A DNA stretch of 34,751 nt from Clostridiales bacterium (GCA_021202925.1 JAJQCD010000019.1:125992-160742), one strand, 5' to 3'. Counted from the first letter of the stretch, positions 12,201 to 18,933 are shown. Translations and numbers: made by a program. The notes: a model not told the origin generated them from the letters alone.

Positions 12201-13080
12201 TGTCGTCATAAATGTCTTCCAGGGCCGCCTTACCACCGTTGCTGGTCGTATCCGCGCTGACCCGTTCCAGGTCGGTGGCGTCATAGGTCAGTTCGACCTC
12301 TTCGCCGTTGGCCAGTGCGGTAAGCTGCTCATCGGTCAGCTTCTGGCGGTAGAGATAGAACATCGCACTGTTGACGTACCAGGCCGTCTTCTCCACACCA
12401 TCTATCGTGACAGTGATTAGCTTCGCCGTGCCATGGTCCTGCGTCACGCAGTATTTCAGGATGTCGATCTCCAAGTGGAGCAGATAGTTCTTCAGGGAAG
12501 TGTCTTCCTTATCCGTCCGCGCCGTAATGTCGGTGTTGTTGTAGGAAATATACTGGTAACTTTCCAGCTCCACCGCACTCAGTATGGCGGGTGCGCTTTC
12601 GCCTGCATAATCGTCAGAGTAATCCGTAGAGGCATACAGCGGGTAATTCTCCGCATCCTCGTCGGTCACACCGGACATACCAAGCACGAAGACATAGTCC
12701 TGGTCGTGCTTCAGACCGGCGAAGGTAGCGTAAGCGCCGTCAATATAGTTGTAAACAGACGTCTGGGCCTCCACATATTCGTAATGGTCGATCGAACCAT
12801 CGTCGGCATACACGGCCTTGTACAGGTACACCGTCGCGCCTTCCAAATCATATTCCGGCATGGTCGTGGCATCCAGATCGTAGTCGATCCACACCACGGG
12901 AACGCTCACCGTCAGCTCCGGCTCGTCGTAGATGTAGAGATCCTCACCTTCCACATCCACCCCGGTCACTTCACCGACGCTCAGCTGGACCTTAAGCACC
13001 GTATCGCTTTCAAAATAGCCTTCCGGCGCATCGATTTCTTTGATGTAGTAGTCGATGATATTTCCTGCCCCGTCATACAC
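211..13080 (-). CDS. Giant Cna_B/SpaA/DUF11 surface protein, C-terminal part downstream of in-frame amber (LAKTG anchor)
   Basis: This is the larger part of a giant cell-wall protein. It is in the same frame as 13177-18891 and separated from it only by the TAG at 13177-13179. The first possible start after the amber is a GTG at 13080 with no Shine-Dalgarno site, in the middle of a SpaA-like domain, so independent initiation is unlikely. Numbering as one 6,226-codon frame, I see a long series of Cna_B/SpaA-like modules, each opening with an LxxxK-type strand. There are DUF11-like repeats (for example near nt 7490-7000 and 810-480) and an SdrD B-like segment with a calcium-loop-like DANGDGMQDSE (nt about 6180-6140). 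Towards the C-terminus are two copies of a four-domain cassette (nt about 4665-3010 and 2550-825). The end has a Gly/Ser linker, LAKTG at about residue 6189, a hydrophobic helix and the basic tail KRKKEEDE, i.e. a sorting signal with Ala in place of Pro. Probable role: sortase-anchored adhesin or fibre whose modules are stiffened by Lys-Asn isopeptide bonds. The ligand is unknown. Confidence 0.85.
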   Translation of the reverse strand: MYDGAGNIIDYYIKEIDAPEGYFESDTVLKVQLSVGEVTGVDVEGEDLYIYDEPELTVSVPVVWIDYDLDATTMPEYDLEGATVYLYKAVYADDGSIDHYEYVEAQTSVYNYIDGAYATFAGLKHDQDYVFVLGMSGVTDEDAENYPLYASTDYSDDYAGESAPAILSAVELESYQYISYNNTDITARTDKEDTSLKNYLLHLEIDILKYCVTQDHGTAKLITVTIDGVEKTAWYVNSAMFYLYRQKLTDEQLTALANGEEVELTYDATDLERVSADTTSNGGKAALEDIYDDTYVYWLIEATTGTGHSWATGTSYYRVLLYPEVLAENNGSFSATNATEVQSFDPTEISKFEVENTCGSGSHQYMISTIFMNKWAGDYDVYGEDTEDYFPLGGVTFEYYLGDISQSFVLDGAEAQTTKDGIAIPYGEEADEYGNTQADNDAGQVSTRFKFAEILNQWYVAVAQDAGLNVAYITDITGSESNLTALANYGGWSDWEGMLFVAASADAADISDLTDLAENDGEAAMRILYAFADAYPTCTITSVENGNSAYVSNMENILCEFGLDSDLKDTSYLYSYYGYYSYYAHIAIKETSNGNYAELTDTYDLYLQFRPTGGNGLANIKYFYLDEVDREDYYYDSDPGDVDTMALDAALDSTVRKQIVNMPTLSYSLTVTKYGYTMTSGTLGKTDDDLDSYFGSGSTSLVPLESTFSLQRYDSKADEWKYYSATAKTYVDSASDARFTTDSSDGQYETTLPLGYYRLIEDSVDDNYEVILDGTNVTAEDSTSVAAVRYFWITGDNNGENTVNIYDPTSADLSIEKYSLSGTSITSGVTFTLTNVEDSSDTYTGTYVNGVCKISNLPAGTYEVTETVANSNVTDDYFQSFTITIGYGRSAVKGIAEYGDNVTEYDTYVTGLTTDIEGQVACDVEGRKDSISGSVTSSGATATLTVHNPSTGSLTITKQDSSTGNTVTSGTMTFKLYYTPFTSNDLNSEDVYVVVSNDDDAPTFNASTWTLVDTYITTSGVKTVSGLTPGWYAIVETEEPSGYELNSEVQVVAVKADMTADHTKENNGNVAVTVTDTKKVGLDVTKTFNLEDFSTDLTDEANDYSVTYGLYVYDTTSQTYVSAYDLGLTTTSGNVTVYVTNNTSGSVTTGTESWANLIQMEAQLVDGVYTVTKDGVAYALDGCYYIKEEAVTNTGTNEDITESWWTSSATMTSESSSGMDVVLAEDEEEDDYYKVSGFTGNATGTVAFTNDLAYATVTILKTNTNSNYLSGAEFTVYSDENCTNEVEKGTTGEYGTCTITVLLSSTEATTFYIRETKAPDGYTLYEETITVTLTSGQKISYVDSDYKNLLTVIDNNGVYVRLTKYNNIHDYEEAETLSGVTFTLLRSTDDGATWTVQRTYTTDSDGGINFDTLKNSEDTWYMLAETGYNTTLYDGLESMWYTLADEAGEITMTETEIKEPETVTVNGFDYTGYPFTLEGIKAGSTYQLYAYNQPRPAVTFVKEGYGTDTTVPTATLEIYQVDAGAYSEGDTLTSDEVSDAKDAGTYVTTVTTKAVSGEEYSSVTYNLSAGTYLVVETLTSGGSYIINKEDSNEVWYQIIKVADDGTTEMTAASFVNVTEDYGLTIEKSGTEELDSDLLTNEDGQDLAYTLNVDVTASGPINSLTVEDTGLLVTKVYDGVGSNATEIEISETEAADYLEDEYTITSVKIPADATYTFDSLVFNTGDKDTFAPDITAKVTFTYANGTTEEQTAVLAKVSGDYWTVTPYNSNLKVVSFTVTWYDETLKTYTGYELGSSFKMSGSGSEIKVAMHIDQQNGGTEAYYAVAEIRNTASVTYQYSDWNENGIATDASETDTATQLTEVPNVTAPVLNITKSVVNDTTGSDTTAIIGNTLLYTITVTNSSDSLALDSPILLDLLPQGLVAVSAEDENSFYGNVTITGSTNDSSTLAIENVYHTNSDGYTLLEIVTSGSLAANEIVTMMLEATVDATVLNYLDSGSGLTNTVWVTSTTDGTVYHDNTAGSVFMGDSNSWAGNYAESTSTGQTLAELLTDLGLTGYGYISNNTEITYQATSAVNILKEVQGDQDDTSDWYHGDEGGTVTTNTSEEKDDDGYANFRLTVTNMNENQDLVNIVLMDIVPKEDGTSFNSNLTKDWSLNFNGITSVTIGNTEIDEGQYTLWYYTGDMTASSEPDTMLSTFDDKSGDWVRADSYTGEKSAITAFAVVFDSAVKLGYNEKLQLIYKADVPQMSEDEAASKAHLATYNDFRLIYQTQIKDVTQEDVYTLDSNYVYVLLEAKPVGVGGMAWIDANGDGMQDSEDVNPDTYNASTDSGTGADTATTYNNRTVNYADYSVVNSLLNSMTMQLLIYNGSTVSSVKTDSSLSGNSWRFLFEDLTTANISSAYNDSTAYNDDGINWKALAGSTNATWYQLMATVNGNGIKYSLTGATTDVESYDPENMYNDTIEGVLNDSNFKTSDGDSGRSTITTGSTSAYSEKFFLYSGDEWNLAEDIGLVIYRDLTITKKDTEGDTPKSKSVFAVYGPYAADDEIELSADKLVDSYTLGVEDDSETSHTFKNLLYFQRYVIVETSADDSYDLSAAKASGSNIEAIADGITLNGKKYSAAWILNIPGASSTTDPAADNTLTTDNVTVTNGLVTKNLTFEKVESNEKDEYANGQPVSGVTFTLKQTEGSGWSTWLTNLRTKYDANELDDIATGITYVSSVNNVFTFKTDFTGDVKAVTLLNLPFGIYTLTETGWPAGYNKDGLTITSWTVEVNADGAKIYTDYGTDNQKEVSAGESGLYEFTNVYTAEGKLTLSVKKTEKYHGASIADEYRNYTFELLEASCEEGIYVEGDAAADPITVNLIATDSDSFAAIDYTSEGTHYYIIKEEAGSATGITYDSTQYWIKVRVSDSNHNGKLTVTVEEVLEATPDGNGGYTVEVVDLGDDATTFMAEFTNEYKADGSQKLAVTKNVHYGSKSGALYRNIGEDLKFTFDLLQETDTGTSRIETVTISGSELNENGGTFTSSFDDLKYTAEDIGQTYTYIVKETTTTTGGFELDTTEYEITIAVKDSGNADGSLTCVVTVNGEELTSGDDIEVTFDNVYSAQGKTELSVSKQLDNRHSVIAANLFAAELQEGTVTDGIFTASASDALKASFSNAVAGSNANATFELKYTEPGDYWYRLTEWMPDGTTDNNDGTYTYDATTYYVYVKVTDNQNGTLKAEVVEIHKGSPTGTTETGTVTFENTTTTTYRVKKIWKGDDDVSGVTRPVSIRVQLMRTISDTSNSEYPYTDITDWEKVDTQTLNAGNGWSYDWSGSSLEKYDAKGNLYTYYAFEADADGNALTAFDGARGNTSYTVTTATESNAQTITNTLDIGALSITKTVEGLETSKEAYPITVVLKLDGQPLAGTYSYEISLPDGPEDNGVGTFGDTPGRYERITVTEAGTLTLNLYQDETLRISGLPLGTTYEVTEKLGDNQQYYIASYSDAVGEVTETNASGTVSAENADAAVTINNIYNPEGSLTLSVVKHENYHNSTNPEPRVYSFRLYELATASDAYMEVATGSDATEIWKWADSSNMLDEALIEITGDVATASNSFGVIDYRGYTAQGYYYYLVEEGIPSPTYRTFDTTKYVIEVLVTDGDNDHGEGEGVLGATVTRVWELTYDTDGVTLTALTLKEDEDLTTSFFTNRYDADGELTLWADKKIMYGDELYSLDNRGEDIEFIFDLYDSEGEILDTQTRTLADLATTGEARVPFKALTYDQEDIGKTYIYTVMERAVNAIGYLENTQKFTVEVYVSDDGKNHLTFDVSYDESDRRDETETGETGAEEANAVDSIVFVNTYFPKGDAKLIISKTLEGAELPADLFAASIRPIEIDETTGEIIYGDETTIETKTFDADGETFFTMDYDAEGDYWYEVREVIPWADIPATASNADDGTYTYDESVYYVKITVTDQHDGTLAATSVTVTETSPTGASVEVETVENGKTFRSITFENKYTGSKVDVPVTKVWKDYENRYKTRPESITVTLYRDGEKTDQTLELNDGNDWTDVFTDLDEYNYGDKIVYTVEESSIEGYAGVITGDTAEGYEITNTWTKEAPGIQIVKTASTKEDGTAYKRGEVITYTIVVTNTGNVVLTDVVVTDELTGNSGDNAWTVDSLEPGESVTFTATYTVVSADVTAKNVHNEASVTAKDPEGKDVEDDDSTDTPTRSSSGSGGGGSGSSGSGSSSSTSSTSSGGPGVGSGLAEDEMISLLPIDYGELAKTGEGRETEAWMFTSLLSGLMLILTAWLKRKKEEDE

Positions 13081-13176
13081 GTCCAGGCCAGAGAAAGTGA
13101 TCGTGCCATCCGCACCTGTCGTCGCCGTTACTGCATCTCCATTGCTGTCTTTTACAGGGTCTGTGCAATCCTCATC

Positions 13177-13179
13177 CTA
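13177..13179 (-). other. In-frame amber (TAG) codon inside a SpaA-like domain
   Basis: On the minus strand the frame reads ...GSVIGIY, TAG, DEDCTDPVKDS..., so the protein alignment continues without a break. Similar modules in the same protein read ALYLDEACTIPV and TVYSDENCTNEV. Leu (TTG) or Ser (TCG) at this place would be one base from TAG. The most economical reading is a point nonsense change in a once continuous gene. Readthrough, suppression or a sequence error cannot be separated from this alone. Confidence 0.9.
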
Positions 13180-16100
13180 ATAGATGCCGATGACCGAGCC
13201 AGCCAGCGTTGCGCTGTCGCCCTCGCTGGTGTCATAAGCGTACTTGGTCACCGTTACACTGCTCAGGTTGGAGTAGTTGGTGACCGTGGCAATGGAATAC
13301 GTCTCGCTGCTTGCTGTAATCACATTGTCTGTGACATAGGCATAGGCCGTGGAGCCGTCGGAAAGAGTGATTTTCGTCAGAGTCGCCCCGTCTACTGCTG
13401 CACTCGTACCCGGATAGTCCTCCGGCGCAAGATAATCATCTTCTACCGTTTCTACAAAGGCATAGTAGTAGTCCGGCTTCAGATACACTGTGGAATTGGC
13501 AATGTAGGTGCCATCCGCATTCTCATAATCATAAAGGCTATAAGTGCCGTCAGCTGTTGCAGAATAATAGATCGTAAAGGTCGCATTATAGCTGCTGGTG
13601 CTGACCGTGGTATCGCTGACAGTGACCTTATTCTTGGTCAGCTTCAGGGTGGGATACGGCTCATCGTAAAGGATCCCCTCTGCCGCATATGTCCCCTGCA
13701 GAACACCGTCGTTGCTCTGCGTCGTCGGAATCGCCTCTGTCAGGTCGATGGTGATATAGTCAATATCATTCCCTTCCGCGTCCTTCAGGCCAGAAAAATG
13801 CGTCGGAACCGTCGTCTCATAAATGTGGTACACATGGCCGGCTTCCAGCACCAGAGACGAGCCGCCATTTTCCACGGTGCCGCTGGTGTTCTTCGCATAA
13901 TCACCAGACTCATACAAGCTCTCGCTGCCGTCGTCAGCCACCTGATAAACGGTGTACCCCGCTCCGGAGACAAATTTGCCGTTGCTGAGATTCTCCTTCG
14001 AAAGATTTACCCGCACATAAGGCAGAATGTTGGTCAGCGTTGTCTTGGATTTGATGGATTCGTAGGCGGTGGCGTAGGTCACGGTGCCGAGCAGATACAT
14101 CTCAATGCCGCTTACCGTGATGGTGCTGCCGCTCTCCAGGGCATAGGAACTGTATGTGGAGTTACCGGTAGCCTCTGCCCAGTAATACTGCTGGGCGGTG
14201 GTACTGTTGCTGCTGCTCAGAATATCCACGCCGCTAATGGTGGCGTCGCCGTCCTCTTCAGTGTCGGAGCGATCAACAATTTCATAGCCACTGTCGCTCT
14301 GCTTCAGCAGATAGACGGTAACAGCGGTATCTTCATCTGCCCATCTTGTCTTTGCGCCGTCCGTGTCGGCCAGCACATAATCCTTGTGCACGCTGACTTC
14401 ACCGGCAGTCTGGTTCGTCAGGGAAATCGCGGTGTCGCCCTCCTCCAGCGTGAAGGAATCGGTCGTCACGGTTGTTCCGTCTACGCTGGCGTCAATATCT
14501 TTTCCGTTGTCTCCGGCAAACATCGTCACCAGTTTGTAACCATCCGGCAAATACTCGACGATCCGGTACTGATAGGCCGTCTCCATGGTGCTGTCTGTAT
14601 AGATCGGCAGTGCCTCCAGCTCTGCGGCGGAAATGGTTCCGCTATCGTCGGTTTCCCGCTGCAGGGTGATGGTTTTGTCCATCGGGGTCCAGTTCACACC
14701 ATCGCTGCTCTGTTCCAGCACAAACACGCCAGCCGTAAAGTCCTCTTCAATTCTCGTCTCGTCCACGGCCACCTGAATCACGTCGCCAGCAGAATTCGTC
14801 GAGAGCAGATATTTTTCAAAGGTCAGTGTGGCGGCATTCTTTTTGTTATAAACGGTGCCGCTGCCGTCCGTGAAGGTGTCGGCCGTCGTATTGGCTGTCA
14901 CTTCCGCCGTATAGACTTCGGTATCCAGCAGGCAGCCGTCAAGAGCCTCCGTCTCCTTAATGTAGTAGGTGCCAACGGCAAGTTTTTCAAAGAGCACAGT
15001 GCCATTGCTGTCCGATTCCGCCGTAATCGCTTCGCCAGTGCTGTCCGTCACCGGTATTGTGCAGGCCTCATCCAAATACAACGCAAATACAGCTCCCGCA
15101 AGGTTTCCTGAAGTGGAGTTGCCACTAAAATCCGTCACGCTCTTTTCAAAGGAGATGCTGCCCCGTTCCTCAGTATTGTAGGCGTTGATCGTCGCCTCCT
15201 GCCCCTCTGTCAGGGTAAAGCTGTAGGTTTCGCCATCATCCTCTGGCGTCAGAGTCGTGCCGCTGTCGGCGGTAAACTCCGTAAAGGAGGTATTGGCAAT
15301 GGTGTTGTCCGTCTCTGCAATGCTGTAACTCCCGGCGTTCACATAGAGCAAACCGCTGTAAGCTTCAGAATCACTGTTACTGCTGCCTAAGAACACGTTT
15401 AAAATCGAAGTGAGCATAGCTGACAACGTCGCAGAAGCACTCGTACTTTCTGCCCGCGTCACATACAATGCCGCGCCGTTCGAATCCCGGGTGATGGTAA
15501 TCACGTTGCTGACGGCAACATATTCACCGTCGATCTTCGCGTACACTTCCGCCGCCTTTCCATCCTCGTCCAGAATCGTAAAGGTCGCGGTGCCGGTGTA
15601 TTCCTCATCCAGTTCGGTGCCGGTCACATAATTGCCGCCGCCATAGATGGAGTTGATGTATTTTTCCAGGTCAATCTTCGCCGGGTCTGCCGCATAGGAA
15701 TAGTCATCTGTCACCGCCTTGGTATCGGAACCCGTTACAGGCGTCGTATCTTCTGCATAGTCCAGCGTGTAGGCCAGCGTGGCGGTATTGTCTACCGTAT
15801 AGTTCTCCACATCATAGAACTGAGAAGCAAACTGAGTGGCATCTTCATAGACCACCGTCACAGTATAAGTGGTCAGGACCGGCACATTGCTGTCCAGTGC
15901 CCTGCCTGCCGCAGAGGTCGTCTGTAAACCGCGATCCCCGGCTGTCGCGTAATCCGTGATGGTTACGGACGTTGTCCCCTCAGTTTTTTGACTCGTGATA
16001 TTGTTGACCACTGTGATCGAGGTGGGGATGTGCTCTGTTCCAGCTTCATCCGTAAGGGTGGGGGTATCCACGATGCTGAAAGAATCAAAGTTCACACGCC

Positions 16101-18891
16101 CGTTGGCGGCGTACTGGCTCAACTGCGCATACTCATTCATCAACAGCTCGATGGTATATGTCACCTCAAGATCGCCGTCGGCATTTACCGCACAGCTCTC
16201 TTGCGTCTTGGTCAGCTCCCATTTATCCTCTGTGGTGCTGGTCAGTGTGAAATTGCTCAAATCGGTCGTGGTCGTACCAGTCAACTCGTAAGTCGCCACT
16301 TCCGCGTTACTGTTATCCCGATCCAGTACGGTGATATCGGTGAAATACGTGATATCATCCTCGGTGAGGGTATAAGTCGTACCCGTGGCCGGAGCCGGAT
16401 CGGCGTCCACAAAAGCCGTCACCGTAAAGGAAACCGTCTGGGAATTGGCTGCGATGTCGCCCAGATCCACATCGACGCTGCTGCCATCACTGGCAATGTC
16501 GTAGCCATATCCGGCGGCAGCCACGCTGTCGATCGTGATGCCTTCCGGCGCAGCAAGGGTCACCTTCAGATCATCATAGGAGGCCCACAATGTCTTGTTG
16601 TAAGCGCTGAATCCGCTGTAGTTCTCGGCAGTCGGAATCGTGATCGTCACATACCAGGTCACGGCATCGCCTGCCTTAACCGTACTGTCTCCCGTGGGGC
16701 TCTGGGTAATGGTAAGCTTCAGGCCATAGTTCTCCATCAGCTTGTCCGCGTAGTCTGCCAGAGTCGTTCCTTTGTAGTCATTATAATAAGTAACTCCATA
16801 CACGCTGAATCCGGTCGCGTGAAGCACCAGTTCCTCAACCGCGCCGTCGTGATTCATGACAGTCTCTTCCATGACGTCTTCCACCTCGCGGGTAATGTGC
16901 GAAATGTGCATCGCCTGGATGTCATCGCCGACAATCCGCAACGGGTTGTCAAAGGACAGACGGATATCCGCCTCACTGTCCACAGTGATCTCATTTCCGT
17001 CCTGATCCGTAAAGTACATATCCAGTATGAGGTAGCTCCTGCCTTCCGCCGGGATGCCCTGATTTTCCTCCAGGTATTCCTGCATCATCTCCAGGGAGAT
17101 GTCGGCGTTCGCATTCTTACGTTTAATAACAAAAATGGTATCCGGGTCAAGCCCGTCTTCCAGCTCCACCTCCGCGTGGATGCCGCCGTCGCTCGCCTCA
17201 AAGTGATATTCCAGATCCTCCAGGGCATCGTTATCCAGACCCAGGTCGCCGGCTGTCGTGACGAACGCCACCGCACCTGCATCCTTCAGCCGGACTGCGT
17301 CATAGACCGTTCCATCCAGTATGTAGCTCGCATCCGACGGAGACGCATCCGATACAGATGCCTTCCTCAGGAACTTTTCAATCGCCGATGCGTTGGATGC
17401 AGTCGCCTTGCCTGCCGCTACCAGCGGAACCTCATGCCGGGAAATCGAAGACATGGTTTTGCTTTCGCTGCTGCCTGAGTCGCTGCTGCCGCTATCCGAG
17501 CTGCCACTGTCACTGCTTCCGCTATCCGAGCTGCCGCCGGAGCTGCTTCCACTGTCGCTGCTGCCGCCGCTGGAGCTGCTTCCGCTGCTACTGGAACTTC
17601 CGCTGCTGGAGCTGCTTTCACTGCTGCTGGAACTTCCGCCACCGGAACTACTGCCACTATCAGCACTTCCGCCACTGGAGCTGTTTCCATTATCGGAGCT
17701 GCTGCCGTTTTCAGAGCTGCTTCCACTGGATTCGTTTCCACTGTCGGAACTGCCGCTGTCGCTGCTTCCGCTTTCAGAACTTCCACTCTCGGAACTTCCA
17801 CTATCCGTGCTTCCGCTCTCAGAACTTCCACTATCCGTGCTTCCGCTCTCAGAACTTCCACCTTCGCTGCTCTCGCTCTCGTCGGTGTCGGTTTCACTTC
17901 CACTGCTGCTCTCTCCGGCGTTTTCTTTATTACCGGTATTATCGCCGCTGGCATCTGAGCCCGCTTCGCTGCCCGTCTCGCCAGTCGTGCCGTCCGTTTG
18001 CGAATTGCTGTCAGCAGATGCATCTTCGCCCGTGCTGCCAGATTCACCGTCAGCTGCTTCCCCGGATTCCTGACTGTCCGCATCCGCAGATCCGCTGTTG
18101 CTATCCGCTTCCTCAGACTCTTCGCCGGATTCGTCCGCAGCGCTGTCACTGACATATTCTGCCTGCTCCACGCCTTCCTTCTTACCGGACGTGCTGCCGC
18201 CTGCAGAACCGCCTGCGCCGCCACTGCCGCCGCTTCCACCGCCCGCAGGTCCGGTCACGCCTTCTGTCGGCGCTTCCACCGAACTTTCAGCCGCTTCCGC
18301 TTCTTTTTCCGTATTTATATCTACCGGAATCGAAGCCCCAGGTACAACGGTGATGACTTCTGAAACCTTCTCATCGACAATGATTGCCGCTGCCTGGTCT
18401 TCGTCCGTATCATTCGCCAGCAAAAAGACGAACTCCTCCGTTCCCTCGAGTTCGTATGCCTCGTCCAGGTCGATGTCGCCTTCTACACGCGCAAAAACGC
18501 GCAGGCCAAGTTTCCTGTCCCGCTCTTTGTCTTCATTCAGAATTTCCAGTTCCAGCTCATATAATGTGCCGTCTGCTTCCAGAAGTTCCTCATAGTCTTC
18601 TGCCCATTCCCCATAAAACTCAAGGTCTTTATCCAGTGTATTGCCTTCGGATATTGCCGTCTGAAGCGCTTCATACAGCGCTTCGCTCTCCATCTCATAC
18701 AGATAGAGATTGGTGCCGTCCGAATCCGTCTGGGCATACGCGCTGATTGCACCGGTGGAAAGGTTGGTTGTTATCATGCTCACACAAAGCAGCATGGAAC
18801 AGAACCTTCGTCCCTTCTCGCGCAACTCATGCCGGAATGACGATACTTTTTGTTCGATATTCTGTTTGATCGAACGTTTTAGTCCATCCAT
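13177..18891 (-). CDS. Giant surface protein, N-terminal part (signal peptide, conserved N-domain, Ser/Gly stalk, Cna_B modules)
   Basis: This 1,904-residue frame carries the export signal and base of the giant protein. A basic start is followed by a hydrophobic stretch (about 31-48) and a likely cleavage after AYA (51-53). Residues about 67-190 form an unassigned domain that aligns end to end with residues 66-190 of the second giant protein at 24327-31097. About 210-490 is a Gly/Ser/Glu/Asp low-complexity stalk. About 520-705 is a second domain shared with that protein (motif FVTTAGDLGL). Then come DUF11-like and Cna_B/SpaA-like modules from about 715 to the amber at codon 1905. The ATG at 18891 has GGGGGGAG 5 bases upstream and directly follows the TAA of a 13-codon leader ORF. 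If translation stops at the amber, the product lacks any sorting signal and would be secreted rather than wall-bound. The HTH regulator upstream on the same strand is probably co-transcribed. Confidence 0.88.
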   Translation of the reverse strand: MDGLKRSIKQNIEQKVSSFRHELREKGRRFCSMLLCVSMITTNLSTGAISAYAQTDSDGTNLYLYEMESEALYEALQTAISEGNTLDKDLEFYGEWAEDYEELLEADGTLYELELEILNEDKERDRKLGLRVFARVEGDIDLDEAYELEGTEEFVFLLANDTDEDQAAAIIVDEKVSEVITVVPGASIPVDINTEKEAEAAESSVEAPTEGVTGPAGGGSGGSGGAGGSAGGSTSGKKEGVEQAEYVSDSAADESGEESEEADSNSGSADADSQESGEAADGESGSTGEDASADSNSQTDGTTGETGSEAGSDASGDNTGNKENAGESSSGSETDTDESESSEGGSSESGSTDSGSSESGSTDSGSSESGSSESGSSDSGSSDSGNESSGSSSENGSSSDNGNSSSGGSADSGSSSGGGSSSSSESSSSSGSSSSSGSSSSGGSSDSGSSSGGSSDSGSSDSGSSDSGSSDSGSSESKTMSSISRHEVPLVAAGKATASNASAIEKFLRKASVSDASPSDASYILDGTVYDAVRLKDAGAVAFVTTAGDLGLDNDALEDLEYHFEASDGGIHAEVELEDGLDPDTIFVIKRKNANADISLEMMQEYLEENQGIPAEGRSYLILDMYFTDQDGNEITVDSEADIRLSFDNPLRIVGDDIQAMHISHITREVEDVMEETVMNHDGAVEELVLHATGFSVYGVTYYNDYKGTTLADYADKLMENYGLKLTITQSPTGDSTVKAGDAVTWYVTITIPTAENYSGFSAYNKTLWASYDDLKVTLAAPEGITIDSVAAAGYGYDIASDGSSVDVDLGDIAANSQTVSFTVTAFVDADPAPATGTTYTLTEDDITYFTDITVLDRDNSNAEVATYELTGTTTTDLSNFTLTSTTEDKWELTKTQESCAVNADGDLEVTYTIELLMNEYAQLSQYAANGRVNFDSFSIVDTPTLTDEAGTEHIPTSITVVNNITSQKTEGTTSVTITDYATAGDRGLQTTSAAGRALDSNVPVLTTYTVTVVYEDATQFASQFYDVENYTVDNTATLAYTLDYAEDTTPVTGSDTKAVTDDYSYAADPAKIDLEKYINSIYGGGNYVTGTELDEEYTGTATFTILDEDGKAAEVYAKIDGEYVAVSNVITITRDSNGAALYVTRAESTSASATLSAMLTSILNVFLGSSNSDSEAYSGLLYVNAGSYSIAETDNTIANTSFTEFTADSGTTLTPEDDGETYSFTLTEGQEATINAYNTEERGSISFEKSVTDFSGNSTSGNLAGAVFALYLDEACTIPVTDSTGEAITAESDSNGTVLFEKLAVGTYYIKETEALDGCLLDTEVYTAEVTANTTADTFTDGSGTVYNKKNAATLTFEKYLLSTNSAGDVIQVAVDETRIEEDFTAGVFVLEQSSDGVNWTPMDKTITLQRETDDSGTISAAELEALPIYTDSTMETAYQYRIVEYLPDGYKLVTMFAGDNGKDIDASVDGTTVTTDSFTLEEGDTAISLTNQTAGEVSVHKDYVLADTDGAKTRWADEDTAVTVYLLKQSDSGYEIVDRSDTEEDGDATISGVDILSSSNSTTAQQYYWAEATGNSTYSSYALESGSTITVSGIEMYLLGTVTYATAYESIKSKTTLTNILPYVRVNLSKENLSNGKFVSGAGYTVYQVADDGSESLYESGDYAKNTSGTVENGGSSLVLEAGHVYHIYETTVPTHFSGLKDAEGNDIDYITIDLTEAIPTTQSNDGVLQGTYAAEGILYDEPYPTLKLTKNKVTVSDTTVSTSSYNATFTIYYSATADGTYSLYDYENADGTYIANSTVYLKPDYYYAFVETVEDDYLAPEDYPGTSAAVDGATLTKITLSDGSTAYAYVTDNVITASSETYSIATVTNYSNLSSVTVTKYAYDTSEGDSATLAGSVIGIY
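17460..17895 (-). repeat. Ser/Gly-rich coding repeat with 30-bp tandem units
   Basis: This stretch encodes SGSSDSGSSESG-type peptide in the stalk of the giant protein. At DNA level it is built of short variants of one unit. A 30-bp unit at 17801-17830 is repeated exactly at 17831-17860 and encodes GSSESGSTDS. All units are multiples of three, so gain or loss of a unit would change stalk length without breaking the frame. The antisense strand is also open here (Leu/Pro/Ser repeats), which is a by-product of the repeat. Confidence 0.85.
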
Positions 18892-18933
18892 TTAAACTCC
18901 CCCCTTCTTCTTACTTTCCTTCCTTTGCTTCAT
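18892..18933 (-). CDS. Possible 13-codon leader ORF coupled to the giant gene
   Basis: An ATG at 18933 preceded by a perfect AAGGAGG (18940-18946, 6-base gap) opens a 13-residue basic peptide, MKQRKESKKKGGV. Its TAA lies directly against the ATG of the giant protein, with no bases between. The ribosome site is stronger than that of the giant gene itself, so the mini-ORF may deliver ribosomes by coupling. No conservation evidence is available. It could also be a chance ORF. Confidence 0.4.
   Translation of the reverse strand: MKQRKESKKKGGV

Noticed and set aside
12433-15111. 892-residue plus-strand open frame opposite the giant gene
   Set aside because: It runs antisense across real Cna_B-type coding sequence and across the amber, has no ribosome site and no domain-like sequence. 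It results from rare TTA, CTA and TCA codons in the giant gene. The same applies to 7651-9174, 15988-17478, 11326-12420 and 33110-34243.
17801-17860. Tandem 30-bp repeat considered as CRISPR-like
   Set aside because: The units are directly adjacent without spacers and are part of a coding frame.
17393-18073. Leu/Pro/Ser repeat protein on the plus strand
   Set aside because: Direct complement of the Ser/Gly/Asp stalk repeat. No start signal.
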